Below, one piece after another: positions 1 through 8,280 of a stretch of DNA of 64,000 bases. The DNA lies in contig NZ_JODY01000006.1 of the NCBI RefSeq assembly GCF_000718015.1, positions 62,001-126,000 of the forward strand, in the 5' to 3' direction. This stretch comes from Streptomyces catenulae. GTDB lineage: Bacteria; Actinomycetota; Actinomycetes; Streptomycetales; Streptomycetaceae. The stretch's first letter is position 1; each line of letters starts with the position of its first letter. The notes beneath the pieces are model-generated. The model was not told where the DNA came from. It saw only the letters and a program-made list of their open reading frames with translations, and searched no databases. Made by a program: the position numbers and the translations under genes.

Positions 1-2
1 CG

Positions 3-806
3 TTCGAGACCCGCTGGGGCGACTGGAAGAAGTGGGTCGCCAAGAACGACGCGACCTACCACATCGGTGACACCCCCGAGAAGGTCCAGGCGGAGTGGGA
101 GAAGCTGCGCGCGGGCGCCAAGAAGAAGCCCATCGGCGGCCTCGTCGGTCCCGCCGAGCTGATCGGCTTCTTCCAGCAGGCGCCCTACTACGACTCGATG
201 TGGGCACCCGCCGCCGAGGTGTGGAGCGCCTACCGCGCCGGTGACGAGAAGCCGCTGGTCGAGAACGCCGGTCCGAACCTCAAGGACACGGCCGGGAACA
301 TCGCCGCCGAGAACAGCAACGCGGTCTACACCGCCGTCGAGTGCACCGACACCAAGTGGCCCACGAACTGGCGCACCTGGGACCGTGACAACACCCGCGT
401 CCACGCCCAGGCGCCCTTCATGACCTGGGCGAACGCCTGGATGAACCTGCCCTGCGCGACCTGGTCCGCCAAGCAGCAGCGCCCCGTCGACGTCAAGAGC
501 GGCAAGGGCCTGCCGCCGGTGCTGCTCGTCCAGAGCACCCGCGACGCCGCCACCCCGTACGAGGGCGCGGTCGAGCTGCACAAGCGGTTCGCCGGTTCGC
601 GGCTGATCACCGAGAAGGACGCCGGTTCGCACGGCGTCACCGGTCTGGTCAACCCCTGCATCAACGACCGGGTCGACGCCTACCTCCTGGAGGGCAGGAC
701 CGACGCCAAGGACGTGACGTGCGCCCCGCACGCCACCCCCGAGCCCGCCAAGAAGAGCGTCAAGGCCGCCGCCGTGGGCGCGAGCGACCTGCCCGCCATC
801 CCCTGA
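3..806 (+). CDS. Alpha/beta hydrolase, tripeptidyl-aminopeptidase (TAP) family, 5' end missing
   Basis: Partial gene: the reading frame is open from base 3, so the N-terminus lies outside the window. The visible 267 residues are the cap and C-terminal TAP-like domain of secreted Streptomyces proline/tripeptidyl aminopeptidases, which release short peptides from the N-terminus of extracellular proteins. The acid of the triad is probably the Asp in STRDAATPY and the His is in GSHGV; the nucleophilic Ser region is outside. Cysteines near the C-terminus (NLPC, NPC, VTC) fit a disulfide-containing exported protein. A second member of the family lies at 50972-52543. A strong hairpin follows at 823. 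Family call firm; exact peptide specificity unknown. Confidence 0.85.
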   Translation, partial: FETRWGDWKKWVAKNDATYHIGDTPEKVQAEWEKLRAGAKKKPIGGLVGPAELIGFFQQAPYYDSMWAPAAEVWSAYRAGDEKPLVENAGPNLKDTAGNIAAENSNAVYTAVECTDTKWPTNWRTWDRDNTRVHAQAPFMTWANAWMNLPCATWSAKQQRPVDVKSGKGLPPVLLVQSTRDAATPYEGAVELHKRFAGSRLITEKDAGSHGVTGLVNPCINDRVDAYLLEGRTDAKDVTCAPHATPEPAKKSVKAAAVGASDLPAIP

Positions 807-822
807 CCGGCACAGCCGTACG

Positions 823-858
823 GCGCGGGCGTCCCGGACCTCTCCGGGGCGCCCGCGC
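823..858 (+). terminator. Hairpin terminator after the aminopeptidase gene
   Basis: Two 15-base arms (823-837 and 844-858) pair with one G-T wobble around a 6-base loop. It begins 16 bases after the stop codon. There is no T-tract, as is usual in Streptomyces. Confidence 0.6.
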
Positions 859-900
859 CCGCGCGTTGCGGCCCCGGCGGGTGCCCCCGGACGCCCGGGG

Positions 901-925
901 AACCGGTTTCAGAGAGCGGTTGCAC
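901..925 (+). promoter_or_regulatory. Candidate LacI-family operator, autoregulatory site
   Basis: AACCGGT, 8 bases, then GCGGTTGCAC. The same two blocks with the same 8-base gap occur at 4208-4232 before the purine permease gene. CGGTT and AACCG half-sites with CG-centred symmetry are typical of LacI-family operators. A -10-like TAGCAT follows at 926-931, so a bound repressor would overlap the promoter of the LacI gene. Confidence 0.55.
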
Positions 926-995
926 TAGCATCGGACGCCCGGACCGCGCACCCGCGCCGACGTCCGGCCGACGCCCGGCCGCAAGGAGGCAGCAG

Positions 996-1973
996 ATGGC
1001 GACACTCGCGGACGTGGCACGCGCGGCCGGGGTCTCCAAGGCCACCGCCTCGCGCGCGCTGACCCGCCCGGAGATGGTGACGGAGGCGACCCGCGCGAAG
1101 GTACGGGCCGCCGCGGCGAGCCTCGGCTTCCAGCCCAACCGCAGCGCCCGCGCGCTGACCACCGGCCGTACCGGGCTGATCGGCCTGATCGTGCCGACGC
1201 TGGCCAACCCCTTCTTCTCCCCGCTGGTCCTCGGCGCGCAACGCGCCGCCGAGGAGGCCGACGCCCATCTGCTCATCAGCGTCTCCGAGGCGGACGCCGA
1301 CCGGGAGGCGGCGCTCGCCGCGCGCCTGGGCGAACAGGCCGACGGCGTCGTCATGGTGGCGCCCGTCGGCACGGACGCCGCGCTGCGCGAGCACGCCCGG
1401 CAGCGCCCGCTGATCCTCGTCGACCGCCGCGTCGGCCGGTTGCCCGCCGTCGTCCTCGACGCCGAGGAGGGCGCCACCCGCCTCGCCGACCACCTCCTGG
1501 AGCTGGGCCACCGCGACCTCGCGTACATCTCCGGCCCGCCCGGCTCCTGGTCGGACACCCACCGCCGGGCGGCCCTCGCCGAACGGACCGCCGCCGCCGG
1601 AGCCCGTCTGCACGTACGGGGCCCGCTGCCGCCCACCTTCGACGCGGGCATCGCCGCCGCCTCCCGGCTCCCCGCCGAGGCCACCGCGGTGCTCGGCTAC
1701 AACAGCTATCTCACCCTCGGTCTGCTGCACGGTCTGCGCGCCGCGGGCCGCCGGGTCCCCGACGACCTGAGCGTCGCGGCGGGCGACGACCTCACCGCCT
1801 TCGCCGCCACCGACCCGCCGGTCACCGCGCTGGCCCTCCCCGTCGAGGAGGCGGGCGCCACGGCTGTGCGCCGCCTCCTCGACCTGTGCGCCGGAACGGG
1901 CACCCGCACCACCACCCGGCTCGCGCCCCGGCTGGAGGTCCGCGCCTCCACGGGGCCGCCGGGAGACCGCTGA
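996..1973 (+). CDS. LacI-family transcriptional regulator
   Basis: 325 residues, usual length. The N-terminus (TLADVARAAGVSKATASRAL) is the LacI helix-turn-helix, followed by a hinge around residues 45-60 and a periplasmic-binding-protein-like effector domain to the C-terminus. AAGGAGG 8 bases before the ATG fixes the start. The effector cannot be read from sequence. A 25-base element upstream of this gene recurs before the purine permease/adenine deaminase genes about 3.3 kb downstream. The simplest inference is that this protein represses itself and that operon, with a purine-related ligand. No sugar transporter or hydrolase sits nearby to suggest the usual sugar role. Confidence 0.9.
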   Translation: MATLADVARAAGVSKATASRALTRPEMVTEATRAKVRAAAASLGFQPNRSARALTTGRTGLIGLIVPTLANPFFSPLVLGAQRAAEEADAHLLISVSEADADREAALAARLGEQADGVVMVAPVGTDAALREHARQRPLILVDRRVGRLPAVVLDAEEGATRLADHLLELGHRDLAYISGPPGSWSDTHRRAALAERTAAAGARLHVRGPLPPTFDAGIAAASRLPAEATAVLGYNSYLTLGLLHGLRAAGRRVPDDLSVAAGDDLTAFAATDPPVTALALPVEEAGATAVRRLLDLCAGTGTRTTTRLAPRLEVRASTGPPGDR

Positions 1974-2220
1974 ACGCCCGGCGGACGGCCCGTCACCACC
2001 CCGGTGAACGGGGCCCGTCCGGCGGCTGACGTTCCGGAGCGGCGGGCTTCCGGCCCGTACGCTCGGGACGGACCACGGCCGTGCCCGACCGGCCGCCACC
2101 GTTCTTCTCGTCGCTCCACCCGTGAGGTCGCCGACCGGTCGCGCGCCGAGGTGATCTCCTGGACACCTCATCCCTGACCGGGGCTGCGCACCGACGCCAG
2201 CCCGAGGAAGGAACGCCACC

Positions 2221-2970
2221 ATGCCTCTCACCCCGCTGCGGATCCCCACCCCGGACGGCGTGGCCGACGGCTTCGCCGCCTTCCCCGAGGGCGGCGGGCG
2301 GCACCCGGGAGTGCTGATGTACCCGGACGCGTTCGGCGTACGGCCCGTCCTGCGGACGATGGCCCAGGAACTGGCCGATCACGGTTACTACGTCCTCGTC
2401 CCCAACCTCTACTACCGCACCCGCCCGGCGCCGGTGTTCGAGCTTCCCGAGCACATCGACGAGGAGTCGCGGCCCGCGCTCTTCGGGCAGATCATGCCGC
2501 TGATGCAGGAGCACACCACCGAGCGCGTTCTGCGGGACGCCGCGGCCTATCTGCAGTTCCTCACCGCACAGCCCGAGGTCGCCCCCGGGCCCGTCGCCAC
2601 GATCGGCTACTGCCTGGGCGCCGTCCTGGCGATGCGTACCGCGACGGCCCACCCCGACCAGGTGGCCGCCGTCGCCGGGTTCCACCCCGCGGCGCTGGTC
2701 ACCGACGCCCCCGACAGCCCGCACCGTCTGGTGCCCGAGCTGACCGCCCGGGTCCACATCGGTCTCGCCGAGGGCGACATGACCCCCGAGGCGAGGGAGG
2801 AGTTCAACCGGGCGCTGGACGCCGCGGGGGTCCCGTACACCACCGAGGTCTACCCGGGCGTCGCACACGGCTTCACCATGTCCGACACCGCCGTCTTCGA
2901 CGCCGCCGCCTTCCAGCGCCACTGGGACCGGCTGCTGCCGCTGCTCGACGCGGCTCTGAGCAAGAGCTGA
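2221..2970 (+). CDS. Dienelactone hydrolase family protein
   Basis: 249 residues with an alpha/beta hydrolase fold. The nucleophile elbow GYCLGA (about residues 129-134) has the cysteine used by dienelactone hydrolases in place of serine, and GVAHGF near residue 217 supplies the histidine. GAGGAAGG precedes the ATG by about 9 bases. The true dienelactone hydrolase opens the lactone of chlorocatechol breakdown, but no aromatic-degradation genes are adjacent, so the physiological ester or lactone is unknown. It is probably cytoplasmic, as no signal peptide is visible. It is convergent with the frameshifted ATPase gene and separated from it by a hairpin. Confidence 0.85.
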   Translation: MPLTPLRIPTPDGVADGFAAFPEGGGRHPGVLMYPDAFGVRPVLRTMAQELADHGYYVLVPNLYYRTRPAPVFELPEHIDEESRPALFGQIMPLMQEHTTERVLRDAAAYLQFLTAQPEVAPGPVATIGYCLGAVLAMRTATAHPDQVAAVAGFHPAALVTDAPDSPHRLVPELTARVHIGLAEGDMTPEAREEFNRALDAAGVPYTTEVYPGVAHGFTMSDTAVFDAAAFQRHWDRLLPLLDAALSKS

Positions 2971-2978
2971 CCCCGCGG

Positions 2979-3011
2979 ACGGCCGCGGCGTCCGCGAGGC
3001 GCCGCGGCCGT
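2979..3011. terminator. Bidirectional terminator hairpin
   Basis: Perfect 12-base arms (2979-2990 and 3000-3011) with a 9-base loop, between two convergent genes ending at 2970 and 3021. Confidence 0.65.
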
Positions 3012-3020
3012 ACCCCGCGT

Positions 3021-3681
3021 TCACCGACCGGGCCGCGGGGCGCGCCGGTCGTCGAGGTGGACGGTCAGATCCGGCCAGTGCGCGCGCCACCGGGCCGTCT
3101 CGTCGCCGGTCGGCGTCCACCGGGGCCCCGAGGGTCTCGTCCGGCAGGAAGTGGACCAGGGTCCCCGTGGTGCCGTCCGCCGGGATCGGTTCCAGGCCGG
3201 TCACCGGTACGCCGTGTGCGTACCGCCGCCGCCAGGCGCCGTTGGCGCGGCGGTTGGTGTGCCGCAGCCACCGGCTCAGCGCCGCGACGGTGGACATGCC
3301 CCGGCGCGGCTGCCCGTCCGGCAGCAGCTCCGCCCCCGGGGCGTCGAAGAAGCGCAGGTCCTTCGTGGCCATGACCGGCTTCTGCACCGCCCGCCCGTCC
3401 TCGTCGAACCGGGTGTCCGTGCCCCGACCGTCGTCCGCCACCGCGACGGAACCGTCGGGGTACAGGGTGACCACACACCGCCCGCCACCCCGGCTCGCCG
3501 CCTCGTCCGCGGCGTGGGCGAGCACCTCCAGAACGAGATGGACCGGCCCGCCCGGGGCGAACCCGGCGGGGTCGCGGCGGATGAGCGCCAGATGCTCGGC
3601 GTCCACGGTGGCGTCCCAGTCGTGGGTGGTGCGGGGCCAGGGGCGCTTCGCACCGGGCGCGGGATTCGGGCAGGCGGTCAT
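3021..3681 (-). pseudogene. GyrB/ParE-like GHKL ATP-binding protein, frameshifted near the C-terminus
   Basis: Reading from the ATG at 3681 (RBS GGGAG), the protein resembles the N-terminal ATPase domain of DNA gyrase B. It has an N-box-like helix (VHLVLEVLAHAADEA), the ADDGRGT metal/ATP motif, and TGTLVHFLPDETLG near residues 170-185. The frame then runs into unrelated Arg/Ala-rich sequence. Removing one base from the GGGGCCCC run at 3122-3129 restores a natural ending (..WPDLTVHLDDRR..) with a stop at 3021-3023, about 219 residues in total. Such short gyrase-B-like ATPases without toprim or transducer domains are known from Streptomyces; their role is unknown. Either this is a recent pseudogene or an indel in the sequence. 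Confidence 0.75.
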
Positions 3682-4176
3682 GGGGGCTCCCGTTCGGGCT
3701 GTCGGTGGTGGATTTCCGGTGGGGAAGTGCGGGGGTGCTTCCGCGCTCACCTGGGGACGGGGTCGGTGAAGCCCGGCTCGCGGGGGCGCGGAAGGCGGGG
3801 CGTGCGGGCGGCCTTGCTCCGCCGGGGCGGTGCGAACCCGCACCGGTACAGTCCCGGGCAGCGGTGCGCCATCGGCGGCCTGTGACGGTCGGCCCTCCGC
3901 CTCCGTCCCCGCCCGGCCTCCGCCGCCCCCGCCCGCCGTCGGCCGCCCGACATCGGCGCTGACGAGCACCGTGACGCCCCGCCGGTACGACGCTCCCGCG
4001 CGCACACCCGCATCCACCGGCTCCCTCCCCTCCATCTCATTCCCCCGCCCGCAACCACATCGCGGCTCCGCGCGCCCCGCGGTGCCCCTGTCCGCCCACG
4101 GAAGGCAGTACCCACCGACCGCGGCGGAAGCCCGTATCGCGGCGCCCGCCCCCTCCGCTCCCGGCTGGATCTTCCC
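3682..4176. other. Gene-free stretch
   Basis: About 500 bases between the frameshifted ATPase and the permease promoter. The open frames here are low-complexity Pro/Arg/Ala readings without RBS or recognisable domains. I see no RNA gene or repeat. Confidence 0.5.
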
Positions 4177-4205
4177 TTGACGCCGCCCCGCATGGCATGC
4201 TGTCT
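4177..4205 (+). promoter_or_regulatory. Promoter of the purine permease-adenine deaminase operon
   Basis: TTGACG at 4177-4182, a 17-base spacer, and CTGTCT at 4200-4205. The operator-like element at 4208-4232 would sit on the transcription start. Confidence 0.5.
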
Positions 4206-4207
4206 GC

Positions 4208-4232
4208 AACCGGTCTCTGCAACCGGTTGCAC
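4208..4232 (+). promoter_or_regulatory. Candidate LacI-type operator of the purine operon
   Basis: AACCGGT, 8 bases, CCGGTTGCAC, matching the spacing and blocks at 901-925. It contains the perfect 14-base palindrome TGCAACCGGTTGCA (4218-4231), and CTGCAACCGG is directly repeated at 4204-4213 and 4217-4226. The position just downstream of the -10 box fits repression. Confidence 0.6.
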
Positions 4233-4295
4233 GACGCTCAGCGGTCGACCCGGGGCACACTTTCCGGGTCCGCCCCGTCCTCCTCCGAGGTGTTC

Positions 4296-5669
4296 ATGCC
4301 CCGTACCGACGCCCGCGCCGCCGACCCGACGGCCCCGGCACCGCCGGAATCCCCGGCGCCCGCCGCACTCCTGGAGCGGCTCTTCCGGGTGCGGGAGCGC
4401 GGCAGCACCCCGCGGACCGAGGCGCTCGCGGGGCTGTCGATGTTCGTGGCGGCCGCCTACGCCGTCGTCGTCGTGCCCAGCCAGCTCGCCAAGGCCGGGG
4501 TCCCGCACGGCGCCGCCACCACCGCCGTCCTCATCGCGATCGTCCTGGCGACGCTGGCCATGGGCCTCGTCGCCAACCTGCCCTTCGTCGTCGCCCCGGG
4601 GCTCGGCGGCGTCGCGCTGCTCGCCGTCACCATCGTCGGGCAGGACAAGGTCCCCTGGGACGCCGCGCTCGGCATGGTCCTCTGGTCCGGCGTCGCCTTC
4701 CTGCTGCTGACCGCGCTCGGCATCCGTGACCTCGTCACCCGCATGATGCCGCTCCACCTCAAGTACGCCATCAGCGGCGGCCTCGGCCTCTACATCGCCC
4801 TGATCGGCTTCCGCGACAGCGGTCTCGTCAAGGCGCGGCCGGACAGCGCCGCCCTCACCGTCGGCGACCTCGCCTCGCCGACCGGACTGCTGGCCCTCGC
4901 CGGACTCGTACTGCTCACCGCGCTCGCCACCCGCAAGGTCCCCGGCGCGTTCCTGATCACCATCGCCGTGATCACCGTCGCCGGAATCCCGCTCGGCGTC
5001 ACCCACCTGCCCGACCATCTGCTGGCCCTGCCGGACAGCCCGGGACCCGCGGTCTTCCACATCGACGTCCTCGGCGCCCTCAAGCCTGAGTACTTCCCGT
5101 ACATCTTCGCCTTCTTCGTCTCCGAGTTCTTCTCGATGACCGGCACCCTGCTCGCCGTCGCGGGCCGCGCCGGGCTCACCGACGCGGACGGCAACCTCCC
5201 CGGTGTGCGCAAGCCCTTCTACGTCGACTCCGGCGCCGTCATCGGCGGCGCGGCCCTCGGCGCGCCCAGCATGACCGCCTACCTGGAGTCCTCGGCGGGC
5301 GCCGACAGCGGTGCCCGTACCGGCCTCGCCTCGGTCTGGGCGGCGCTCGGCTTCGCCGCGCTGCTCCTCGTCACGCCGTTCGCCACGCTGATCCCGTCGG
5401 CGGCCACCGCACCGGTGCTGATGTACGTCGGTCTGACCATGCTCGGCACCCTGCGCAAGATCGACTTCACCGATCCGACCGACGCCGTCCCGGCCGCCCT
5501 GACCGTCGCCACCACCCTCTTCTTCGGCAACTTCGGCACCGGCATCGCGGTCGGCCTGACCGCCCACGTCCTGGTCAAGGCGGTCTCCGGACGCTTCCGC
5601 GAGATCCCGTGGGGCCTGTGGATCGTCCTCATCCCGCTCGGCTACTACTTCTACACGCTCGCCGCCTGA
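4296..5669 (+). CDS. NCS2-family purine (adenine/guanine/hypoxanthine) permease
   Basis: 457 residues from the ATG at 4296. An in-frame ATG at 4197 is rejected because it would put the promoter and operator inside the gene. The protein is strongly hydrophobic, with about 12-14 membrane segments. It resembles the AzgA/PbuG branch of nucleobase:cation symporters (N-terminal SMFVAAAYAVVVVPSQL, central EFFSMTGTLLAVAGRAGL, GAPSMTAYLESSAGA). It should import adenine or related purines across the cytoplasmic membrane. Adenine deaminase starts 25 bases downstream, so the two form an adenine uptake-and-deamination operon. Substrate preference is inferred from this neighbour. Confidence 0.9.
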   Translation: MPRTDARAADPTAPAPPESPAPAALLERLFRVRERGSTPRTEALAGLSMFVAAAYAVVVVPSQLAKAGVPHGAATTAVLIAIVLATLAMGLVANLPFVVAPGLGGVALLAVTIVGQDKVPWDAALGMVLWSGVAFLLLTALGIRDLVTRMMPLHLKYAISGGLGLYIALIGFRDSGLVKARPDSAALTVGDLASPTGLLALAGLVLLTALATRKVPGAFLITIAVITVAGIPLGVTHLPDHLLALPDSPGPAVFHIDVLGALKPEYFPYIFAFFVSEFFSMTGTLLAVAGRAGLTDADGNLPGVRKPFYVDSGAVIGGAALGAPSMTAYLESSAGADSGARTGLASVWAALGFAALLLVTPFATLIPSAATAPVLMYVGLTMLGTLRKIDFTDPTDAVPAALTVATTLFFGNFGTGIAVGLTAHVLVKAVSGRFREIPWGLWIVLIPLGYYFYTLAA

Positions 5670-5694
5670 CCCACCCGTACGAGGAGAAACGCCC

Positions 5695-7419
5695 ATGACC
5701 TCCCCCCGCCCGCACGACCTGAGGATCAGCGGCGGCCAGGTGGTGTCCAGCTTCACCGGTGAGCGGTTCGCCGCCGACGTGCTGATCCGCGACGAGCTGA
5801 TCAGCGGCGTCCTGCCGCCCGGCACCCCGGCCGACGCCCGCGACCGGCTGGACGCCACCGGACTGCTGATCGCGCCCGGCTTCGTCGACGCGCACATGCA
5901 CATCGAGAGCTCGTTCCTCACCCCGCAGACCTTCGCCGCCCTCACCCTGGCCCGCGGCACCACCACCGTCCTCGCCGACCCGCACGAGATCGTCAACGTC
6001 GCCGGTGCCGCCGCGATGCGCTGGATGATCGACGCGGGCGCCACCACCGCCCAGACCCAGCTGTGGGGCGTCCCCTCCTGCGTCCCCGCCCTGGAGGGCC
6101 TGGAGCACGCCGGGGCGAGCCTGGACGCCGACGCCGTCGACGAGATGCTCGGCTGGCCCGGCGTCATCGCCCTCGGCGAGGTCATGGACTACCGCGCCGT
6201 CGTCGGCGACGACCCCCGGATGCGCGATGTGGTCGGCGCCGCCCGCCGCCGCGGCATGATCCTCGACGGCCACTGCCCCAACCTCAGCGGCGCCGACCTC
6301 AGCGCCTACCTCGCCACCGGCGTCGACTCCGACCACACCAAGAACCGCACCGAGGTGATCCTGGAGAAGGCCCGCCTGGGCATGCTGATGATGCTCCAGG
6401 AGAAGTGCCTGCTCCCCGAGGTCGCCCAGGCGCTCCTGGCGCTCCCGCAGCTCCCGCCGTTCTGCCTGGTCACCGACGACCTCGCGGCCGACCACATCCT
6501 GACCCACGGCCACCTCGACCACATCGCCCGCGTCGCCGTCCGCGCCGGACTCCCCGCCGAGGCGGTGCTGCGCGCCCTGACCTGGAACCCGGCCCAACGG
6601 CTGCGCCTGTACGACCGGGGAGTGGTCGCCCCGGGCAAGCGCGCCGACCTCGTCCTCCTCCGCGGCGAACTGGCCGCCTTCGACCCGGCGGTCGTCCTCG
6701 CCGGCGGCCGGGTCGTCGCCCGCGACGCCGTCGCCGTACCGGAGACGGCCGTCCCCGCCGCTTCCGCCGCCGAGCCCGACGCCCTCACCGGCACCGTCCA
6801 CGTCGAACCGCAGGACGCCGACGGCTTCCGCTGGCACACCGACCTCCCCGACGGCACCCACCGCTTCCGCGCCCTGCGCCTCAACCCCCGCGACACCTAC
6901 ACCGAGGAGGACGCGCTCGACCTGCCGGTCCGCGACGGCGAGGTCGAGTGGGAGGGCCGCGCCACCGTCGTCCGGGTCCGCAACCGCTACGGGCGCGCCG
7001 GACGCGTCTTCGCACCGCTGCTGGGCCGCACCCTCACCGACGGCGCGCTGGCCACCACGTACGCCCACGACAGCCACAACCTCGTCACCATCGGCACCTC
7101 CCGCGCCGCGATGGCCGCCGCCGCACAGGACGTCGTCGCCTCCGGCGGCGGGGTGGCCGTCGCGCACGGCGACACGGTGGCGGCGAGCCTGCCGCTGCCG
7201 GTCGGCGGCGTGATGTCGCCCGCGCCCGCCGAGGAGACGGTCCGCCGCTCCCGGGCGGTCCGCGCCGCCCTCGACGCCTGGGGCTGGGACCACCTCAACC
7301 CCTTCATGAGCGTCTCCACCCTCACGCTCGCCGTCTCCCCGAGCCTGAAGATCACCGACCGGTCACTGGTGGACGTGGTCCGCCGCACCCCCGTCGGCCC
7401 GCTCGCCGACACCGCCTGA
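5695..7419 (+). CDS. ade: Adenine deaminase
   Basis: 574 residues, the usual length for bacterial adenine deaminase (adenine + water to hypoxanthine + ammonia). Metal and catalytic motifs are intact: DAHMHIESS (about residues 64-72), ADPHEIVNV (about 98-106), GEVMDYRAV (about 162), GHCPNL and SDHTKN. The N-terminal composite beta domain and the C-terminal adenine-deaminase domain (VTIGTSRAAMAAA, SGGGVAVAHG) are both present. The protein is cytoplasmic. GAGGAG lies before the ATG. It lies directly behind the purine permease and probably shares its promoter and LacI-type control, feeding imported adenine into the hypoxanthine pool. Confidence 0.95.
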   Translation: MTSPRPHDLRISGGQVVSSFTGERFAADVLIRDELISGVLPPGTPADARDRLDATGLLIAPGFVDAHMHIESSFLTPQTFAALTLARGTTTVLADPHEIVNVAGAAAMRWMIDAGATTAQTQLWGVPSCVPALEGLEHAGASLDADAVDEMLGWPGVIALGEVMDYRAVVGDDPRMRDVVGAARRRGMILDGHCPNLSGADLSAYLATGVDSDHTKNRTEVILEKARLGMLMMLQEKCLLPEVAQALLALPQLPPFCLVTDDLAADHILTHGHLDHIARVAVRAGLPAEAVLRALTWNPAQRLRLYDRGVVAPGKRADLVLLRGELAAFDPAVVLAGGRVVARDAVAVPETAVPAASAAEPDALTGTVHVEPQDADGFRWHTDLPDGTHRFRALRLNPRDTYTEEDALDLPVRDGEVEWEGRATVVRVRNRYGRAGRVFAPLLGRTLTDGALATTYAHDSHNLVTIGTSRAAMAAAAQDVVASGGGVAVAHGDTVAASLPLPVGGVMSPAPAEETVRRSRAVRAALDAWGWDHLNPFMSVSTLTLAVSPSLKITDRSLVDVVRRTPVGPLADTA

Positions 7420-7585
7420 CGGGCCGCCCGCGCCCGGGGCGCCGTCCGGGCGACCGCACGGCGAGCCCGCTTGCCGCCTGGCCCCGCGCACGGTGCGCTG
7501 AGGCGGATACGGGCGCGCCCGGCCCACCACGGTCGGCCGGGCGCGCCCGGTGCCGCCCACCCCCACCAGCGCCCAGGAGACGCCC

Positions 7586-8002
7586 ATGCCCGTCAGCCGA
7601 CGCCGCCGCGCGGCCCGCGCCGCCGCGGTCACCGCCGCCGCCCTCGTCACCGCGGTGGCCGTGGCCCCCGCCACGCCCGCCGACGCCGCCACCCCCGAAG
7701 AGGACCGGGGCGTCTTCCTCACCGTCTCGGACACCGCCCACACCTGGATCCGCGGCGTCCTGCTGCGCTGCCCCGACGGCCGCGACCACCATCCGCGGCA
7801 CGACGCCGCCTGCGCCGCGCTGACCTGGGCCCGCGGCGACCTCGACGCCCTGCGCGGCGAACCGCACGCCTGCACCAAGGAGTACGACCCGGTGACGGTC
7901 ACCGCCGAAGGCGTCTGGCGGGGCGCCCACCTCGACTGGGAGCGCACCTTCGCCAACGCCTGCACCATGGACGCCGCCACCGGGCCGCTCTTCCGCTTCT
8001 GA
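7586..8002 (+). CDS. Subtilisin-inhibitor-like protein (SSI family), secreted protease inhibitor
   Basis: 138 residues from the ATG at 7586 (AGGAGA 6 bases upstream); an earlier in-frame codon has no RBS. Arg-rich start, hydrophobic stretch and an AxA-type site before TPEED form a signal peptide. The mature part matches Streptomyces subtilisin inhibitor: the cysteine pattern is kept (LLRCPD, DAACAAL, HACTKEYDPV, NACTMD) and the protein ends in LFRF. By alignment with SSI, the P1 residue of the reactive loop is the Lys in CTKEY, where SSI has Met, so trypsin-like proteases as well as subtilisins are probable targets. Such inhibitors act outside the cell as dimers. Confidence 0.92.
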   Translation: MPVSRRRRAARAAAVTAAALVTAVAVAPATPADAATPEEDRGVFLTVSDTAHTWIRGVLLRCPDGRDHHPRHDAACAALTWARGDLDALRGEPHACTKEYDPVTVTAEGVWRGAHLDWERTFANACTMDAATGPLFRF

Positions 8003-8021
8003 ACGTCCGGCGCCCCGCGCC

Positions 8022-8180
8022 TCACCCGTGGGTGGTCACCACCATCGCCGCCGTCACCAGCGCCACCACCACCCAGCTGAGCCACACCCACGGACTGCCG
8101 CCCAGCGCCACGCTGTACGCGGTCGCCACCACCAGCCCGCCGACGGTGAGCCCGGTCATCGTCCTCGTGGATCCGTTCAT
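8022..8180 (-). CDS. Small membrane protein downstream of the cytochrome oxidase assembly gene
   Basis: 52 residues. The ATG at 8180 is preceded by GAGGAGG at good spacing, and the stop is at 8022-8024, 20 bases from the convergent SSI gene. Two hydrophobic stretches (about residues 8-26 and 30-48) indicate two membrane segments with a short GGSPW turn. It follows the CtaG-like gene by 100 bases on the same strand, probably in the same transcript, which suggests a link to cytochrome oxidase biogenesis. No known motif; function not assigned. Confidence 0.7.
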   Translation of the reverse strand: MNGSTRTMTGLTVGGLVVATAYSVALGGSPWVWLSWVVVALVTAAMVVTTHG

Positions 8181-8280
8181 CGGCGTACCTCCTCACGGTG
8201 CCCGCGGCACAAAGGCGGCGGGCCGCGGCCTGGGACCCATCGTCCCCGGCCGCGGCCCGCACCGCCATCCGTCCGCCGTG

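Noticed and set aside
4197..4295. Upstream ATG for the purine permease
   Set aside because: It would place the operator at 4208-4232 inside the gene, just after the -10 box, and adds a non-homologous N-terminus.
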